A DNA stretch of 64,000 bases, taken from assembly GCA_016521575.1 (NCBI GenBank), contig JAEKDP010000013.1:31778-95777 (forward strand), in the 5' to 3' direction. This DNA is from Rhodobacteraceae bacterium F11138. Lineage in GTDB: Bacteria > Pseudomonadota > Alphaproteobacteria > Rhodobacterales > Rhodobacteraceae. The position numbers and the translations under genes were made by a program. The notes beneath the pieces are model-generated. The model saw only the letters and a program-made list of their open reading frames with translations. It had not been told where the DNA came from and made no database searches. Position 1 is the first letter of the stretch; each line of letters begins with the position of its first letter. This document shows, piece after piece, positions 54,606 through 63,571 of the stretch.

Positions 54606-55973
54606 TTACCTGTAGGTCACTTGTTTCACGGCATCGATCACCTCTTGGGTGGTGACCAGGGCGTGTTTTTCCAGATTGGCGGCATAGGGCATCGGGACAT
54701 CCTTGCCGGTGCAGGTGATGACAGGTGCATCCAGATAATCGAAGGCCTCCTGCATCAGGACCGAACTGATATACCCCCCGACGGACCCCTGGGGCCAGCC
54801 TTCTTCGATGGTGACACAGCGGTTGGTTTTCTTGACCGACTCGATGATCGTTGCCGTGTCCATCGGGCGCAGGGTGCGCAGATCGATGACCTCGGCCTCG
54901 ATACCCTCTTCGGCCAGCTTCTCGGCGGCTTCAAGCGCATAGGTCATGCCGATGCCGAAACTGACCAGCGTGACGTCACCGCCCTCGCGCCAGATCCGGG
55001 CCTTGCCGAAGGGAACCGTGTAATCCTTGATGTCCGGCACATCAAAGCTGCGACCGTAGAGAATTTCGTTCTCCAGAAAGATCACCGGGTTCGGATCGCG
55101 GATCGCGGATTTAAGCAACCCTTTGGCATCGCTTGCGGAATAGGGCATGACCACCTTCAGCCCGGGGATCTGCATGAACCATGCGGCATAGTCCTGACTG
55201 TGCTGCGCCCCGACACGGGCGGCGGCGCCGTTGGGGCCGCGAAACACCATCGGTGCGCCCATCTGGCCGCCGGACATATACAGGGTCTTGGCCGCCGAGT
55301 TGATGATCTGGTCCATGGCCTGCATGGCAAAGTTGAAGGTCATGAATTCGACGATCGGGCGCAGGCCGCCAAAAGCCGCGCCGACGGCAATACCGGTAAA
55401 GCCGTGTTCGGTGATCGGCGTGTCGATCACCCGCTTGGCACCGAATTCATCCAGTAACCCCTGACTGATCTTGTAGGCACCCTGATATTCGGCGACCTCT
55501 TCGCCCATCAGCAGAACCGTATCGTCGTTGCGCATTTCTTCGGCCATGGCGTCGCGCAGGGCCTCGCGCACCGTCTGTTGTTTCATCTGCGTGCCTTCGG
55601 GCCAGTCCGGCGTTCTGTCGGCCGCGGCCGGTTCTGGCGGTTCGGCCGGTTCCGCGGCGGCAGCGGCCTTGGAGTTCTGATCTTCCGTCGTATCGGCGGG
55701 CGCCTCGGATGCCGCATCGGGCACCTCTTCACCATCCTCGACCAGGATGGCGATGGCGGTGTTGACCTTGACCCCTTCCGAGCCCTCGGGGATCAGGATC
55801 TTGCCCAGGACGCCTTCGTCCACGGCCTCGAATTCCATCGTGGCCTTGTCGGTTTCGATTTCGGCCAGAATGTCACCGGACGCAACAGAGTCGCCCTCCT
55901 TGACCAGCCATTTCGCCAATGTGCCTTCTTCCATCGTGGGGGACAGGGCGGGCATCAGGATTTCGGTTGCCAT
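54606..55973 (-). CDS. pdhB: Pyruvate dehydrogenase E1 component, beta subunit, with N-terminal lipoyl domain
   Basis: E1-beta supplies half of the thiamine diphosphate site of E1. The 455-residue protein has an extra N-terminal lipoyl domain (about 1-80) and a linker before the transketolase-like body starting at [17 protein letters not shown] near 130, with [17 protein letters not shown] and [19 protein letters not shown]. The lipoyl extension on E1-beta is typical of alphaproteobacteria. It ends 12 bases before pdhC and begins 12 after pdhA. Confidence 0.95.
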   Translation of the reverse strand: MATEILMPALSPTMEEGTLAKWLVKEGDSVASGDILAEIETDKATMEFEAVDEGVLGKILIPEGSEGVKVNTAIAILVEDGEEVPDAASEAPADTTEDQNSKAAAAAEPAEPPEPAAADRTPDWPEGTQMKQQTVREALRDAMAEEMRNDDTVLLMGEEVAEYQGAYKISQGLLDEFGAKRVIDTPITEHGFTGIAVGAAFGGLRPIVEFMTFNFAMQAMDQIINSAAKTLYMSGGQMGAPMVFRGPNGAAARVGAQHSQDYAAWFMQIPGLKVVMPYSASDAKGLLKSAIRDPNPVIFLENEILYGRSFDVPDIKDYTVPFGKARIWREGGDVTLVSFGIGMTYALEAAEKLAEEGIEAEVIDLRTLRPMDTATIIESVKKTNRCVTIEEGWPQGSVGGYISSVLMQEAFDYLDAPVITCTGKDVPMPYAANLEKHALVTTQEVIDAVKQVTYR

Positions 55974-55976
55974 GTT
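55689..55976 (-). repeat. Duplicated lipoyl-domain tract, pdhB copy
   Basis: Partner of the 54309-54596 segment: same length, same orientation, four differences (one in the hinge, three near the start codon end). The lipoyl lysine codon and flanks are identical in both. Confidence 0.85.
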
Positions 55977-55985
55977 CTGTCTCCC

Positions 55986-56996
55986 TTATGCGTTCTGTGG
56001 TGCCGTGTCGGCGTAGATGTCGGTCCAAAGCTCATCGAGCGCGGGTTCCGGGCTGTCCTTGGCAAAGTCGGCGGCGTCATTGACCACCTGCTTGATTTCC
56101 TTGTCGATCGCCTTGAGATCGTCTTCGGATGCATGGTTCCCGGTCAGCAGAAGGCTGCGCACCTGTTCGATGGGATCGCGTTCCTCGCGCATTTTCTGGA
56201 CTTCTTCGCGGGTACGGTATTTGGCCGGGTCCGACATGGAGTGACCGCGATAGCGATATGTCTTGATCTCCAGGATATACGGCCCTTTACCCGAACGGCA
56301 ATGCGCCACGGCCTTGTCGCCGGCCTCTTTCACGGCCAGCACATTCATGCCGTCCACCGCTTCGCCGGGAATGCCGAAGGCTTCGCCGCGGGTATGGATG
56401 TCGGGGGTCGATGTCGATCGTTTTTGCGACGTGCCCATCGCGTACTGGTTGTTCTCGATCACGAAAACCACCGGCAGATTCCACAGGGCGGCCATGTTGA
56501 ATGTCTCATAGACCTGACCCTGGTTGGCGGCGCCGTCCCCGAAATAGGTAAAGGTGACGCGCCCATTGCCCTGATATTTGTCGGCAAAGGCCAGCCCGGC
56601 CCCCAGCGGCACTTGGGCGGCGACGATCCCGTGCCCGCCGTAGAAATGTTTTTCCTTGGAAAACATATGCATCGAGCCGCCCTTGCCTTTGGAATAGCCG
56701 CCTTCGCGGCCGGTCAGTTCGGCCATGACGCCCTTGGGGTCCATGCCACAGGCCAGCATGTGCCCATGATCGCGATACGAGGTAATGCGCTTGTCGCCCT
56801 CTTCGGCGGCCGCTTCCAGCCCGACGACCACGGCTTCCTGTCCGATGTACAGATGACAGAACCCGCCGATCAGGCCCATGCCATACAATTGCCCCGCCTT
56901 TTCTTCAAAGCGGCGGATCAACAGCATTTCCCGATAATATGTCTTCAATTCATCTGCGGAAACGTTCGGTTTCTTGGCGGTCTTCTTGGCAACCAT
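55986..56996 (-). CDS. pdhA: Pyruvate dehydrogenase E1 component, alpha subunit
   Basis: E1-alpha binds thiamine diphosphate and decarboxylates pyruvate. The 336-residue protein has YREMLLIRRFEEKAGQLYGMG near residue 20, the ThDP motif GDGAANQGQVYETFNMAALW near 170, and the phosphorylation-loop-like region YRYRGHSMSDPAKYRTREEV near 270. First gene of pdhABC, with GGAGGGGGAG before the ATG. An imperfect palindrome GTTTAGCGTTAAAC lies at 57025-57038 in its upstream region and may be an operator. Confidence 0.96.
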   Translation of the reverse strand: MVAKKTAKKPNVSADELKTYYREMLLIRRFEEKAGQLYGMGLIGGFCHLYIGQEAVVVGLEAAAEEGDKRITSYRDHGHMLACGMDPKGVMAELTGREGGYSKGKGGSMHMFSKEKHFYGGHGIVAAQVPLGAGLAFADKYQGNGRVTFTYFGDGAANQGQVYETFNMAALWNLPVVFVIENNQYAMGTSQKRSTSTPDIHTRGEAFGIPGEAVDGMNVLAVKEAGDKAVAHCRSGKGPYILEIKTYRYRGHSMSDPAKYRTREEVQKMREERDPIEQVRSLLLTGNHASEDDLKAIDKEIKQVVNDAADFAKDSPEPALDELWTDIYADTAPQNA

Positions 56997-57110
56997 CGCG
57001 CGGCACTCCCCCTCCGGATCAATAGTTTAGCGTTAAACCATGTCATACCGAATTTCGTCGAAGGTAGCGAGGAAAATCCTGCAAACGGGAAATGCCCCGC
57101 TGTCGCAAGC

Positions 57111-57410
57111 TCAGCGGATGACGATTTCGTCGGCGCGCAGCAGCCCCAGAACCGATCTGGCCTGTTGATCCAGCAGATCCAGATCCAGGTAATCGTCCGA
57201 CAGGCGATGAGTCAGGTTTTCCGCCGTTTCAATGTCCTGCTCCAGCCGCGTGAGGGTTTCGCTCAGAGCGTCGGTTTCGGCCAGAATCTCGACACGTCGA
57301 AACAGGCCATAATCCCCCTGCACGGCAGCAAAGGTGAAATAGGCACATAGCGCGAAAGTGGCCGTGAAATATATCACCGGGCCAAAGCCGGGTCTGGATG
57401 AACGTGTCAA
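57111..57410 (-). CDS. ftsB: Septum formation initiator FtsB/DivIC family protein
   Basis: FtsB is a bitopic divisome protein acting with FtsL and FtsQ. The start TTG at 57410 gives 99 residues and the usual short cytoplasmic end (LTRSSRPGFGPVIYF); an earlier ATG at 57461 would add 17 atypical residues. One transmembrane helix spans about 11-31, followed by a coiled coil (ILAETDALSETLTRLEQDIETAENL) and the end RSVLGLLRADEIVIR. Located between pdhA and fructose-bisphosphate aldolase. Confidence 0.88.
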   Translation of the reverse strand: MTRSSRPGFGPVIYFTATFALCAYFTFAAVQGDYGLFRRVEILAETDALSETLTRLEQDIETAENLTHRLSDDYLDLDLLDQQARSVLGLLRADEIVIR

Positions 57411-57481
57411 TTGTACTGCCTCACATGCGCCCTTGGCGGGCGTCTTCGGGCAGTATGGCACAGGTGATTCGCCTTGTGAAT

Positions 57482-57519
57482 CCCCGATTTCGGGGGAGGT
57501 GTCCGGGCTGGGCCCGGAC
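57482..57519 (-). terminator. Tandem hairpins after the aldolase gene
   Basis: Two stems follow the minus-strand aldolase: GTCCGGGC/GCCCGGAC with a 3-base loop (57501-57519) and CCCCGA/TCGGGG with a TT loop (57482-57495). Together they may end the aldolase transcript before ftsB. No T tract is seen. Confidence 0.45.
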
Positions 57520-57529
57520 GTCGGCTGCG

Positions 57530-58423
57530 TCAGCCCGCGGCCGAGGCCGCGTGGATGCTGCCGATGGTCTCTGCCAGCGTCGCGTCGAATGCGCTGTCGG
57601 GTTGGTCCGCCGACAGGCCTTCGGTCAGGGCGCGGGAAAATGAAGCAATCACCCCGGTGTTCTGTGCCAGCCGCCGGTTCGCTTCCTCGCGGCTGTAGCC
57701 GCCGGACAGCGCCACGACCCGCATCACGCGCGGGTGCTCGACCAGAGGCGCATAGAGATTGGTCTTTTCGGGCAAGGTCAGTTTCAGCATGACCTGCTGA
57801 TCGGCAGGCAGGGCGTCCAGATGGCGGGTCAGCTCGGCCAGCAGCAGATTTTCGGCTTCGGCCTTGTCCGCGATGCTGATCGTGACCTCGGGCTCGATGA
57901 TCGGGATCAAACCGTGGCTCAGAACGCGCCCGGCGATGTCGAACTGTTGTGCCACGATGGCCTTGATGCCGCTGGCGGATGCCGCGTCGATCACCGAGCG
58001 CATCTTGGTGCCGAAAATCCCGGCAGCGACGGCGCGTTCCAGCAGCGCGTCCAGATCCGGCATGGGTTTCATCAGCCGCACGCCGTCGGTCTCGTCTTCA
58101 AGGCCCTTGTCTATTTTCAGGAACGGCACCACCCGGCGTTTGTCCCACAGATAGCGAGCAGACGGAATGCCGTCGATCTCGCGGTCCATGGTCATTTCAA
58201 ACAGGATCGCGCCCAGAATATGTTCGCCGGTAAAGGCCGGAGATCTGACGATCCGGCTGCGCATGGCGTGGATCTGGTCGAACATTTCCGCTTCGGAGCT
58301 ATAGGCATCTTCGCCCACGCCATACAGTTTCAGAGCCTTGGGCGTTGATCCGCCGCTCTGATCCAGGGCCGCGATGAAACCCGCTCCGGATGTCATTTGC
58401 TGGGTCTGGATATCCTTGGACAT
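57530..58423 (-). CDS. Fructose-bisphosphate aldolase, class I
   Basis: The 297-residue protein is a metal-independent class I aldolase that cleaves fructose-1,6-bisphosphate through a lysine Schiff base. It begins QMTSGAGFIAALDQSGGSTPKAL and contains RVVPFLKIDKGLEDE with candidate Schiff-base surroundings, GLIPIIEPEVTI and VVALSGGYSREEAN. This is the class I type, not the zinc FbaA type. It follows pgk on the same strand, grouping two glycolytic genes. Confidence 0.9.
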   Translation of the reverse strand: MSKDIQTQQMTSGAGFIAALDQSGGSTPKALKLYGVGEDAYSSEAEMFDQIHAMRSRIVRSPAFTGEHILGAILFEMTMDREIDGIPSARYLWDKRRVVPFLKIDKGLEDETDGVRLMKPMPDLDALLERAVAAGIFGTKMRSVIDAASASGIKAIVAQQFDIAGRVLSHGLIPIIEPEVTISIADKAEAENLLLAELTRHLDALPADQQVMLKLTLPEKTNLYAPLVEHPRVMRVVALSGGYSREEANRRLAQNTGVIASFSRALTEGLSADQPDSAFDATLAETIGSIHAASAAG

Positions 58424-58566
58424 GTGCGTTTTACCTGTGTTGCTTGTTCTGGGTGCGGCGATCGGATGGACCGGGCAGGGCGGTCTTAGGCCAGCCCGCG
58501 TACCGTTTCAATCATGTTGGCGCGAAAACGGGCCTGTTTGCGCTAGCAACGCGCCGGGCGCGCGCG

Positions 58567-59757
58567 TCATCCGTTCAAGGCGGCGACACCCGGCAGAATT
58601 TTGCCTTCCATCCATTCCAAAAACGCCCCGCCGGCGGTTGAAATATAGGTGAAGCTGTCCGCGGCCCCGGCCTGATTCAGCGCCGCCACCGTATCGCCGC
58701 CGCCCGCCACGCTGATCAAGGCGCCGGAGCGGGTCAGGTCCGCCGCCTTCTGTGCGGCTGCGGTGGTCGCTGCATCAAACGGCGGGATCTCGAACGCGCC
58801 CAGGGGGCCGTTCCAGATCAGCGTCTTGGCCCCGGTCAGGACCGCCACGATGCGCGCGACGGTTTCCGGCCCGGCGTCCAGGATCATCGCATCCGGCGGG
58901 CATTCGTTCGCGGGCACGGTCGTACATTCGGCCCCGGCGCGGAATTCGCGGGCGACCACAATGTCACTGGGCAACAGGATGGCGCATCCGGCGGATTGGG
59001 CTTTGGCCAGGATGGCGGCAGCGGTGTCGGTCATCTCATGCTCGCACAGGGATTTTCCCACATCCACGCCCTGCGCCGCGAGAAAGGTATTGGCCATGCC
59101 GCCGCCGATGATCAGGTGATCGACCTTCTCGACCAGATTGCCCAACAGGTCCAGCTTGGTGGACACCTTGGCACCGCCGACAACCGCTGCGACCGGGCGT
59201 CTGGGGCTGGACAGGGCGGCTTCGAGCGCGGTCAGTTCCGCCTGCATCAACCGTCCGGCGCAAGACGGCAACAGACCGGCCAGCGCTTCGGTCGAGGCAT
59301 GTGCGCGATGGGCGGTTGAAAAGGCGTCGTTGCAATAAACATCGCCGAGGGCGGCAAATTCGGCGGCGAGATCTGCGTCGTTGCGTTCTTCGCCGGCGTG
59401 AAACCGGGTGTTTTCCAGCAACAGAACGGAACCATCCGCCATCCCGGCGACGGCGGCTTGAGCTGCCGGGCCACGGCTGTCGGCACAAAAGACAACCGGC
59501 ACGTCAAACGCATCCTGCAGGGCAGGCACCAGCGGGCGCAGGGACATTTCGGGCACATGCTGGCCCTTGGGGCGGCCGAAATGCGCCAGCAGGATCGGTT
59601 TGCCGCCGGCTTTCAGAATGTCGTGGATGGTTGGCACCAGACGCTGGATCCGCGTGTCATCCGTGACCTTGCCCTTGTCGACCGGCACATTGATATCGAC
59701 CCGCACCAGAACCCGTTTCCCTGCAAGTTCGACGTCGTCCAGCGTCTTCCAGCCCAT
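58567..59757 (-). CDS. pgk: Phosphoglycerate kinase
   Basis: Pgk makes ATP from 1,3-bisphosphoglycerate in glycolysis. The 396-residue protein has [17 protein letters not shown] near residue 13, [12 protein letters not shown] near 55, [21 protein letters not shown] near 190 and a nucleotide-binding WNGPLGAFE near 315. Complete. Upstream of aldolase by 143 bases and divergent from the cyclophilin pair. Confidence 0.96.
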   Translation of the reverse strand: MGWKTLDDVELAGKRVLVRVDINVPVDKGKVTDDTRIQRLVPTIHDILKAGGKPILLAHFGRPKGQHVPEMSLRPLVPALQDAFDVPVVFCADSRGPAAQAAVAGMADGSVLLLENTRFHAGEERNDADLAAEFAALGDVYCNDAFSTAHRAHASTEALAGLLPSCAGRLMQAELTALEAALSSPRRPVAAVVGGAKVSTKLDLLGNLVEKVDHLIIGGGMANTFLAAQGVDVGKSLCEHEMTDTAAAILAKAQSAGCAILLPSDIVVAREFRAGAECTTVPANECPPDAMILDAGPETVARIVAVLTGAKTLIWNGPLGAFEIPPFDAATTAAAQKAADLTRSGALISVAGGGDTVAALNQAGAADSFTYISTAGGAFLEWMEGKILPGVAALNG

Positions 59758-59882
59758 GCTCAGATCCTTTTGTCAAAATCAGACGCCTTTTCTCACATTT
59801 TTCCGGTAGGTCAATGCCTCACTTGGCAATCCGCGGCTGCGGCCTTAGGTATCTGCCCGAGCCCGCAAAACAGGAGAGCCAG

Positions 59883-60389
59883 ATGGCCGAGTACAAAGAC
59901 CCCGAAAACACCATTCTGATGGAGCTGAAGGACGGCACCGTCGTCATCGAACTGCTGCAAGAGGTGGCGCCTCTGCACAGCCAGAGAATGAAGGAACTGG
60001 CGCGTGCCGGGGCCTATGACAATGTCTGTTTCCATCGTGTGATCGACGGGTTCATGGCCCAGACGGGCGATGTCAAGCACGGCAACATGGAAGATGGTTT
60101 CAACCTTCGCATGGCCGGGACCGGCGGGTCCGACATGGACGATCTGCCGGCCGAATTTTCCAAGCTGCCCCATGATCGCGGGACCTTGGGTGCGGCGCGG
60201 TCATCCGATCCGAACAGCGCCAATTCGCAGTTTTTCGTCAACTTCAAGGACAACAGTTTTCTGAACGGGCAATACACCGTCTATGGCCGCGTGATCAGCG
60301 GCATGGAGCACGTCGATGCCATCGCCCGTGGCGAGCCGCCCGCGGACCCGGACCGCATGATCAGCGTCAAGGTCGCCGCCGATGTATAG
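59883..60389 (+). CDS. Cyclophilin-type peptidyl-prolyl isomerase, cytoplasmic
   Basis: The 168-residue cyclophilin lacks a signal peptide. Catalytic motifs FHRVIDGFMAQTGD near residue 40 and NSANSQFFVNF near 107 are intact. The ATG at 59883 follows AGGAGAG. It is the first of two tandem cyclophilins; its stop overlaps the next start by eight bases, showing translational coupling. Confidence 0.93.
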   Translation: MAEYKDPENTILMELKDGTVVIELLQEVAPLHSQRMKELARAGAYDNVCFHRVIDGFMAQTGDVKHGNMEDGFNLRMAGTGGSDMDDLPAEFSKLPHDRGTLGAARSSDPNSANSQFFVNFKDNSFLNGQYTVYGRVISGMEHVDAIARGEPPADPDRMISVKVAADV

Positions 60390-60936
60390 GCTGGCCGCGA
60401 CACTCGCGCTTGTTGTCTGCCCCGCATTGGCCGGTGCGACCGAAATGCAGATCCAGATCGAAGGCGAAGGGGCGAACGGCATCGTCACCATCGACCTGCT
60501 GGAAGACGTGGCACCCAACCATGTGGCGCAGATCGCGGCGCTGGCGCGCGAAGGGGCCTATGACGGGGTTGTGTTCCATCGCGTGATCGACGGATTCATG
60601 GCCCAGACCGGCGATGTCCAGTTCGGCAAGATGGGCCAGGACCTGGGCCGCGCGGGCAGGGGGGGCTCTGAGCGCCCGGACCTTGCGGCGGAATTTTCGG
60701 ATGTGCCGTTTGATCGCGGCGTGGTCGGCATGGCCCGGTCGCAGCATCCGGACAGTGCCAACAGTCAGTTTTTCATCATGTTCGACGAAGGCCATTTCCT
60801 GAACGGGCAATATACCGTCGTGGGCCGTGTCACGGACGGGATGGATGTGGTGGATGCCATCAAACTGGGGAGCGGACAGAACGGTGCTGTGGTCGGTCAG
60901 CCGGATGTGATGAAGTCCGTCACGATCACCGACTGA
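60382..60936 (+). CDS. Cyclophilin-type peptidyl-prolyl isomerase, exported
   Basis: The 184-residue cyclophilin has a signal peptide (MYRLAATLALVVCPALAGA) directing it to the periplasm, then the same catalytic motifs FHRVIDGFMAQTGD and NSANSQFFIMF. Sequence similarity to the upstream cytoplasmic copy indicates tandem duplication followed by relocation. It overlaps the upstream gene by eight bases. Confidence 0.93.
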   Translation: MYRLAATLALVVCPALAGATEMQIQIEGEGANGIVTIDLLEDVAPNHVAQIAALAREGAYDGVVFHRVIDGFMAQTGDVQFGKMGQDLGRAGRGGSERPDLAAEFSDVPFDRGVVGMARSQHPDSANSQFFIMFDEGHFLNGQYTVVGRVTDGMDVVDAIKLGSGQNGAVVGQPDVMKSVTITD

Positions 60937-61066
60937 CGGCATTCCCAATGGCCATTGCGTGTGGCGACCCGGCTGGACAAGCCGTTGCGCCACACCTTTC
61001 GACAAGGGCGGCAAGTTGCCCTTTGTCGGGCCGCAAACCTGATGAACGCTGAAAGCGTGAAGATGA

Positions 61067-61103
61067 AAACAGGCATCGCCCCATATTGTGGCGATGCCTG
61101 TTT
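61067..61103. terminator. Bidirectional terminator between cyclophilin and bactofilin genes
   Basis: AAACAGGCATCGCC (61067-61080) and GGCGATGCCTGTTT (61090-61103) form a perfect 14-bp stem with a 9-base loop. Its A/T ends provide U-tracts in both directions. It lies between the convergent cyclophilin and bactofilin genes. Confidence 0.85.
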
Positions 61104-61123
61104 CAGTTTGCGCGCTGCGCGGC

Positions 61124-61645
61124 TTAGCTGGAGACGTCTGCCTTGGAAGCGGCGGGGTTCGCACCGGCTGCCGGGGTCTTGTTGGACCGGCCCGGATTCA
61201 GCGGGTCGTCCTGACGTTGAACCGAGCCTTCGAAATGGGCGCCGCTCTCGATCGCGATTGTCTTGTGGATAATGTCGCCTTCGACCCGTGCGGTCGAGGT
61301 CAGGCGCACCTTCAGGCCACGCACGCGGCCGACGATTCGACCATTGATCACCACATCGTCGGCGATGACCTCGCCCTTGATCGTTGCGGTTTCACCAATG
61401 GTCAGCAGGTGGGCGCGAATATCGCCTTCGACCGTGCCTTCGACCTGGATGTCGCCGCTGGTCTTGATGTTGCCTGTAATGTGCAGATCCGCCGACAGGG
61501 TCGAGGCCGGCGGTTTGGGCTTGCTTGGGCTGGGTTTGAAATCGGTGGTCGCCGTCGCGGCGGGCGCACTGCCAGGTGCGGCCGGTTTTGCGTCATCGGC
61601 GGTCGTTTTGGACCCGGGCTCGTTGATTTTGCTTTTCGAAAACAT
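61124..61645 (-). CDS. Bactofilin
   Basis: Bactofilins form nucleotide-free polymers that scaffold cell-wall enzymes. The 173-residue protein has a disordered Ala/Pro/Lys-rich N-terminus (about 1-50), a central right-handed beta-helix (LSADLHITGNIKTSGDIQVEGTVEG region to FEGSVQRQ, about 50-145) and a short tail. Its N-terminal 53 bases of coding overlap the M23 peptidase in another frame. The pairing with an M23 peptidase matches known bactofilin partners. Confidence 0.93.
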   Translation of the reverse strand: MFSKSKINEPGSKTTADDAKPAAPGSAPAATATTDFKPSPSKPKPPASTLSADLHITGNIKTSGDIQVEGTVEGDIRAHLLTIGETATIKGEVIADDVVINGRIVGRVRGLKVRLTSTARVEGDIIHKTIAIESGAHFEGSVQRQDDPLNPGRSNKTPAAGANPAASKADVSS

Positions 61646-62963
61646 TGCTTGCAGCCTTGATGTAGATCATGGGGTTAACAGGTGTTCCATTGACCCGAAC
61701 TTCATAGTGAAGATGTGTGCCGGTCACCCGTCCGGTGCTACCCATATCAGCAATGTGATCACCGCGCGAGACCCTTTGGCCCTTCTTGACGCGAATGCGG
61801 GAGTTATGTGCGTAATAGGTTTCGATGCCAAAATCATGTTTGATCTTGACCAGACGGCCAAAGCCCGACTGCCAGCCGGCATGGGTCACGACACCATCCG
61901 CGGTGGCGAAGATATCCGTGCCCGCCTTGCCTGCGAAATCGGACCCGTTGTGCATTCTGCGGCCGCCGGTCTTGGGGTCGCGACGGTATCCGAATCCGCT
62001 TGTATAGCGGACCGCCGCCTTGATCGGGCTGGCGAACGGTGCACGTTCGGCCGCGATGCGATACAGGTTCAGCAGGTCCATCTGGTTCAGGATCTTGTTG
62101 GCGCGCAATTCGTCCACGCTTGGGTCATCTTCACCACGGGTGGTGAACGACAGTTTGGTCAGGGGACCGCCCTGTCCACTGTAGTCGCGGCGCAGCTGGT
62201 TGATGATCTTGTCCGTGGGCATCCCTGCGCTGCGGAACATCTTGTCCAGAGGCAGCACCGAGATCGTCATCGCTTCTTCCAGTTGCCGGAATATCTGGTC
62301 GTTCTGCTCCTGCATCAGCTTGAGATCGCGTTCCAGCTTGTCTGCGGTTTGCAGCGCTGCCTCGGCGTCGCTGAGGATCTGATCGCGTTCGCGCGCGGTG
62401 GCCGAAAGAGCGTTGGCCAGGAAATCGACCGGGACCTGGGCGCCTTCGGATGCGTCGCCGGCGTCACCGTCCAGTTTCGCGGCTTGCAGCTTGTTCAGGG
62501 TATCCTGCATCGCCTTGCGGTCGCGCATGGTGCCGCGCAGTGTCGTCTGGGTGACTTCGATCCCGGTTTCCAGTTCGCGCCGCCGCGTTTCGGACTGCAA
62601 CAATTCGGATTGCATGACCGAGATCTGGCGCAGGGCGGCGTTGAATCTTTCCTGTGCGGCCTGCGCTTCTTCAGCCCTTGTATCGCGTTCCTGCGATAGC
62701 GCATTCAGCCGCTGCTGATAGGTGATCTGATCCCGCTTCGCCTGTTCCCGAAAGTTGCCGGATCCGATGCTGTCCATCAGCAGGATGGCAGTCGCGATGA
62801 TCGCCCAACCGACAAGGGCGGCTGCACCGGCCGAGGCGACCAACTGCGTCGCGGGACGCAGCCGGATGAAACGGGTGTCGGTGTCGGATTTCAGGAACAG
62901 GCGCCGTTCGGGAAAGAAACGTTCCAGAAGCGCATGTGTCTTAATTGCCAAACGTGTCCGCAA
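61593..62963 (-). CDS. M23 family metallopeptidase (LytM domain), membrane anchored
   Basis: The start is taken as TTG at 62963, behind GAGGGACAGG, giving 456 residues beginning LRTRLAIKTHALLERFF; a GTG at 63017 would add 18. One transmembrane helix (about 45-70, LVASAGAAALVGWAIIATAILL) is followed by a long coiled coil (about 80-235) and a C-terminal LytM domain with zinc ligands in MHNGSDFAG and THLHYEV. It probably cleaves peptidoglycan cross-bridges in the periplasm. Overlap with bactofilin suggests joint expression and a shared role in cell shape. Confidence 0.92.
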   Translation of the reverse strand: MRTRLAIKTHALLERFFPERRLFLKSDTDTRFIRLRPATQLVASAGAAALVGWAIIATAILLMDSIGSGNFREQAKRDQITYQQRLNALSQERDTRAEEAQAAQERFNAALRQISVMQSELLQSETRRRELETGIEVTQTTLRGTMRDRKAMQDTLNKLQAAKLDGDAGDASEGAQVPVDFLANALSATARERDQILSDAEAALQTADKLERDLKLMQEQNDQIFRQLEEAMTISVLPLDKMFRSAGMPTDKIINQLRRDYSGQGGPLTKLSFTTRGEDDPSVDELRANKILNQMDLLNLYRIAAERAPFASPIKAAVRYTSGFGYRRDPKTGGRRMHNGSDFAGKAGTDIFATADGVVTHAGWQSGFGRLVKIKHDFGIETYYAHNSRIRVKKGQRVSRGDHIADMGSTGRVTGTHLHYEVRVNGTPVNPMIYIKAASNVFEKQNQRARVQNDRR

Positions 62964-63571
62964 AGGCCTGTCCCTCACCTGTCCCCTGAAAGGTGCGGCT
63001 CGTCTCAACAAGTTCACCTTCGGGGCTGGATAGACAGCGCGTTTGACAAGGGCAAGTCACTTGCGTCGTTAACAGTCATCTGCCCGTGGTTTGCCCCGGA
63101 ACCGGCGAAAAGTTGCCGATCGCGCGACCATGTTTGGGCTTCGGATGGCAGATTTTTGCCTGATGGCGGGGTGTTTCAAATGGTCATCTCTTTGTGGTGG
63201 GCTGAGCCATAGCCGGTGTCGTTCCCACGCGCGAGCGCCACAAGACCGCGATCGCGCCGGACGGTGGGGCAGACGTCGTGCCAAGCGAGACACTCCTGCA
63301 ACAGCTTGCCTGCAACAGTTTGGTCCGGACGAAGAAACGCCTCGAAGATGCGCGGCGCCTTGCCGAACACCGGACGCGCAACTTCAAACCGGGATTTCCG
63401 TCCGACCGTTTGCGCCACGCCCGGTCGGTAGCCGCCCAAGGCCTGGCGCTGGACCTGGCCGCAATCGCCATCTTGTTTGACCCCTATATGCGGTCCCGTC
63501 CAAGGGCCGCAGCCGGGCGCAAGAGGTATGCCGCACGTCCTACACCATCGCCGCTTGACAAAGCTTCCCTA
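62964..63571. other. Gene-poor region up to the IS21-family end
   Basis: About 600 bases with no supported gene. Open frames exist on both strands at 63176-63480 and look protein-like in patches (plus: TLLQQLACNSLVRTKKRLED; minus: FGKAPRIFEAFLRPDQTVAG), but I match none to a family. A TTTGACCCC motif at 63477-63485 repeats the IS-end motif and may mark an older insertion or the true boundary. Possibly decayed sequence beside the mobile element. Confidence 0.35.
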
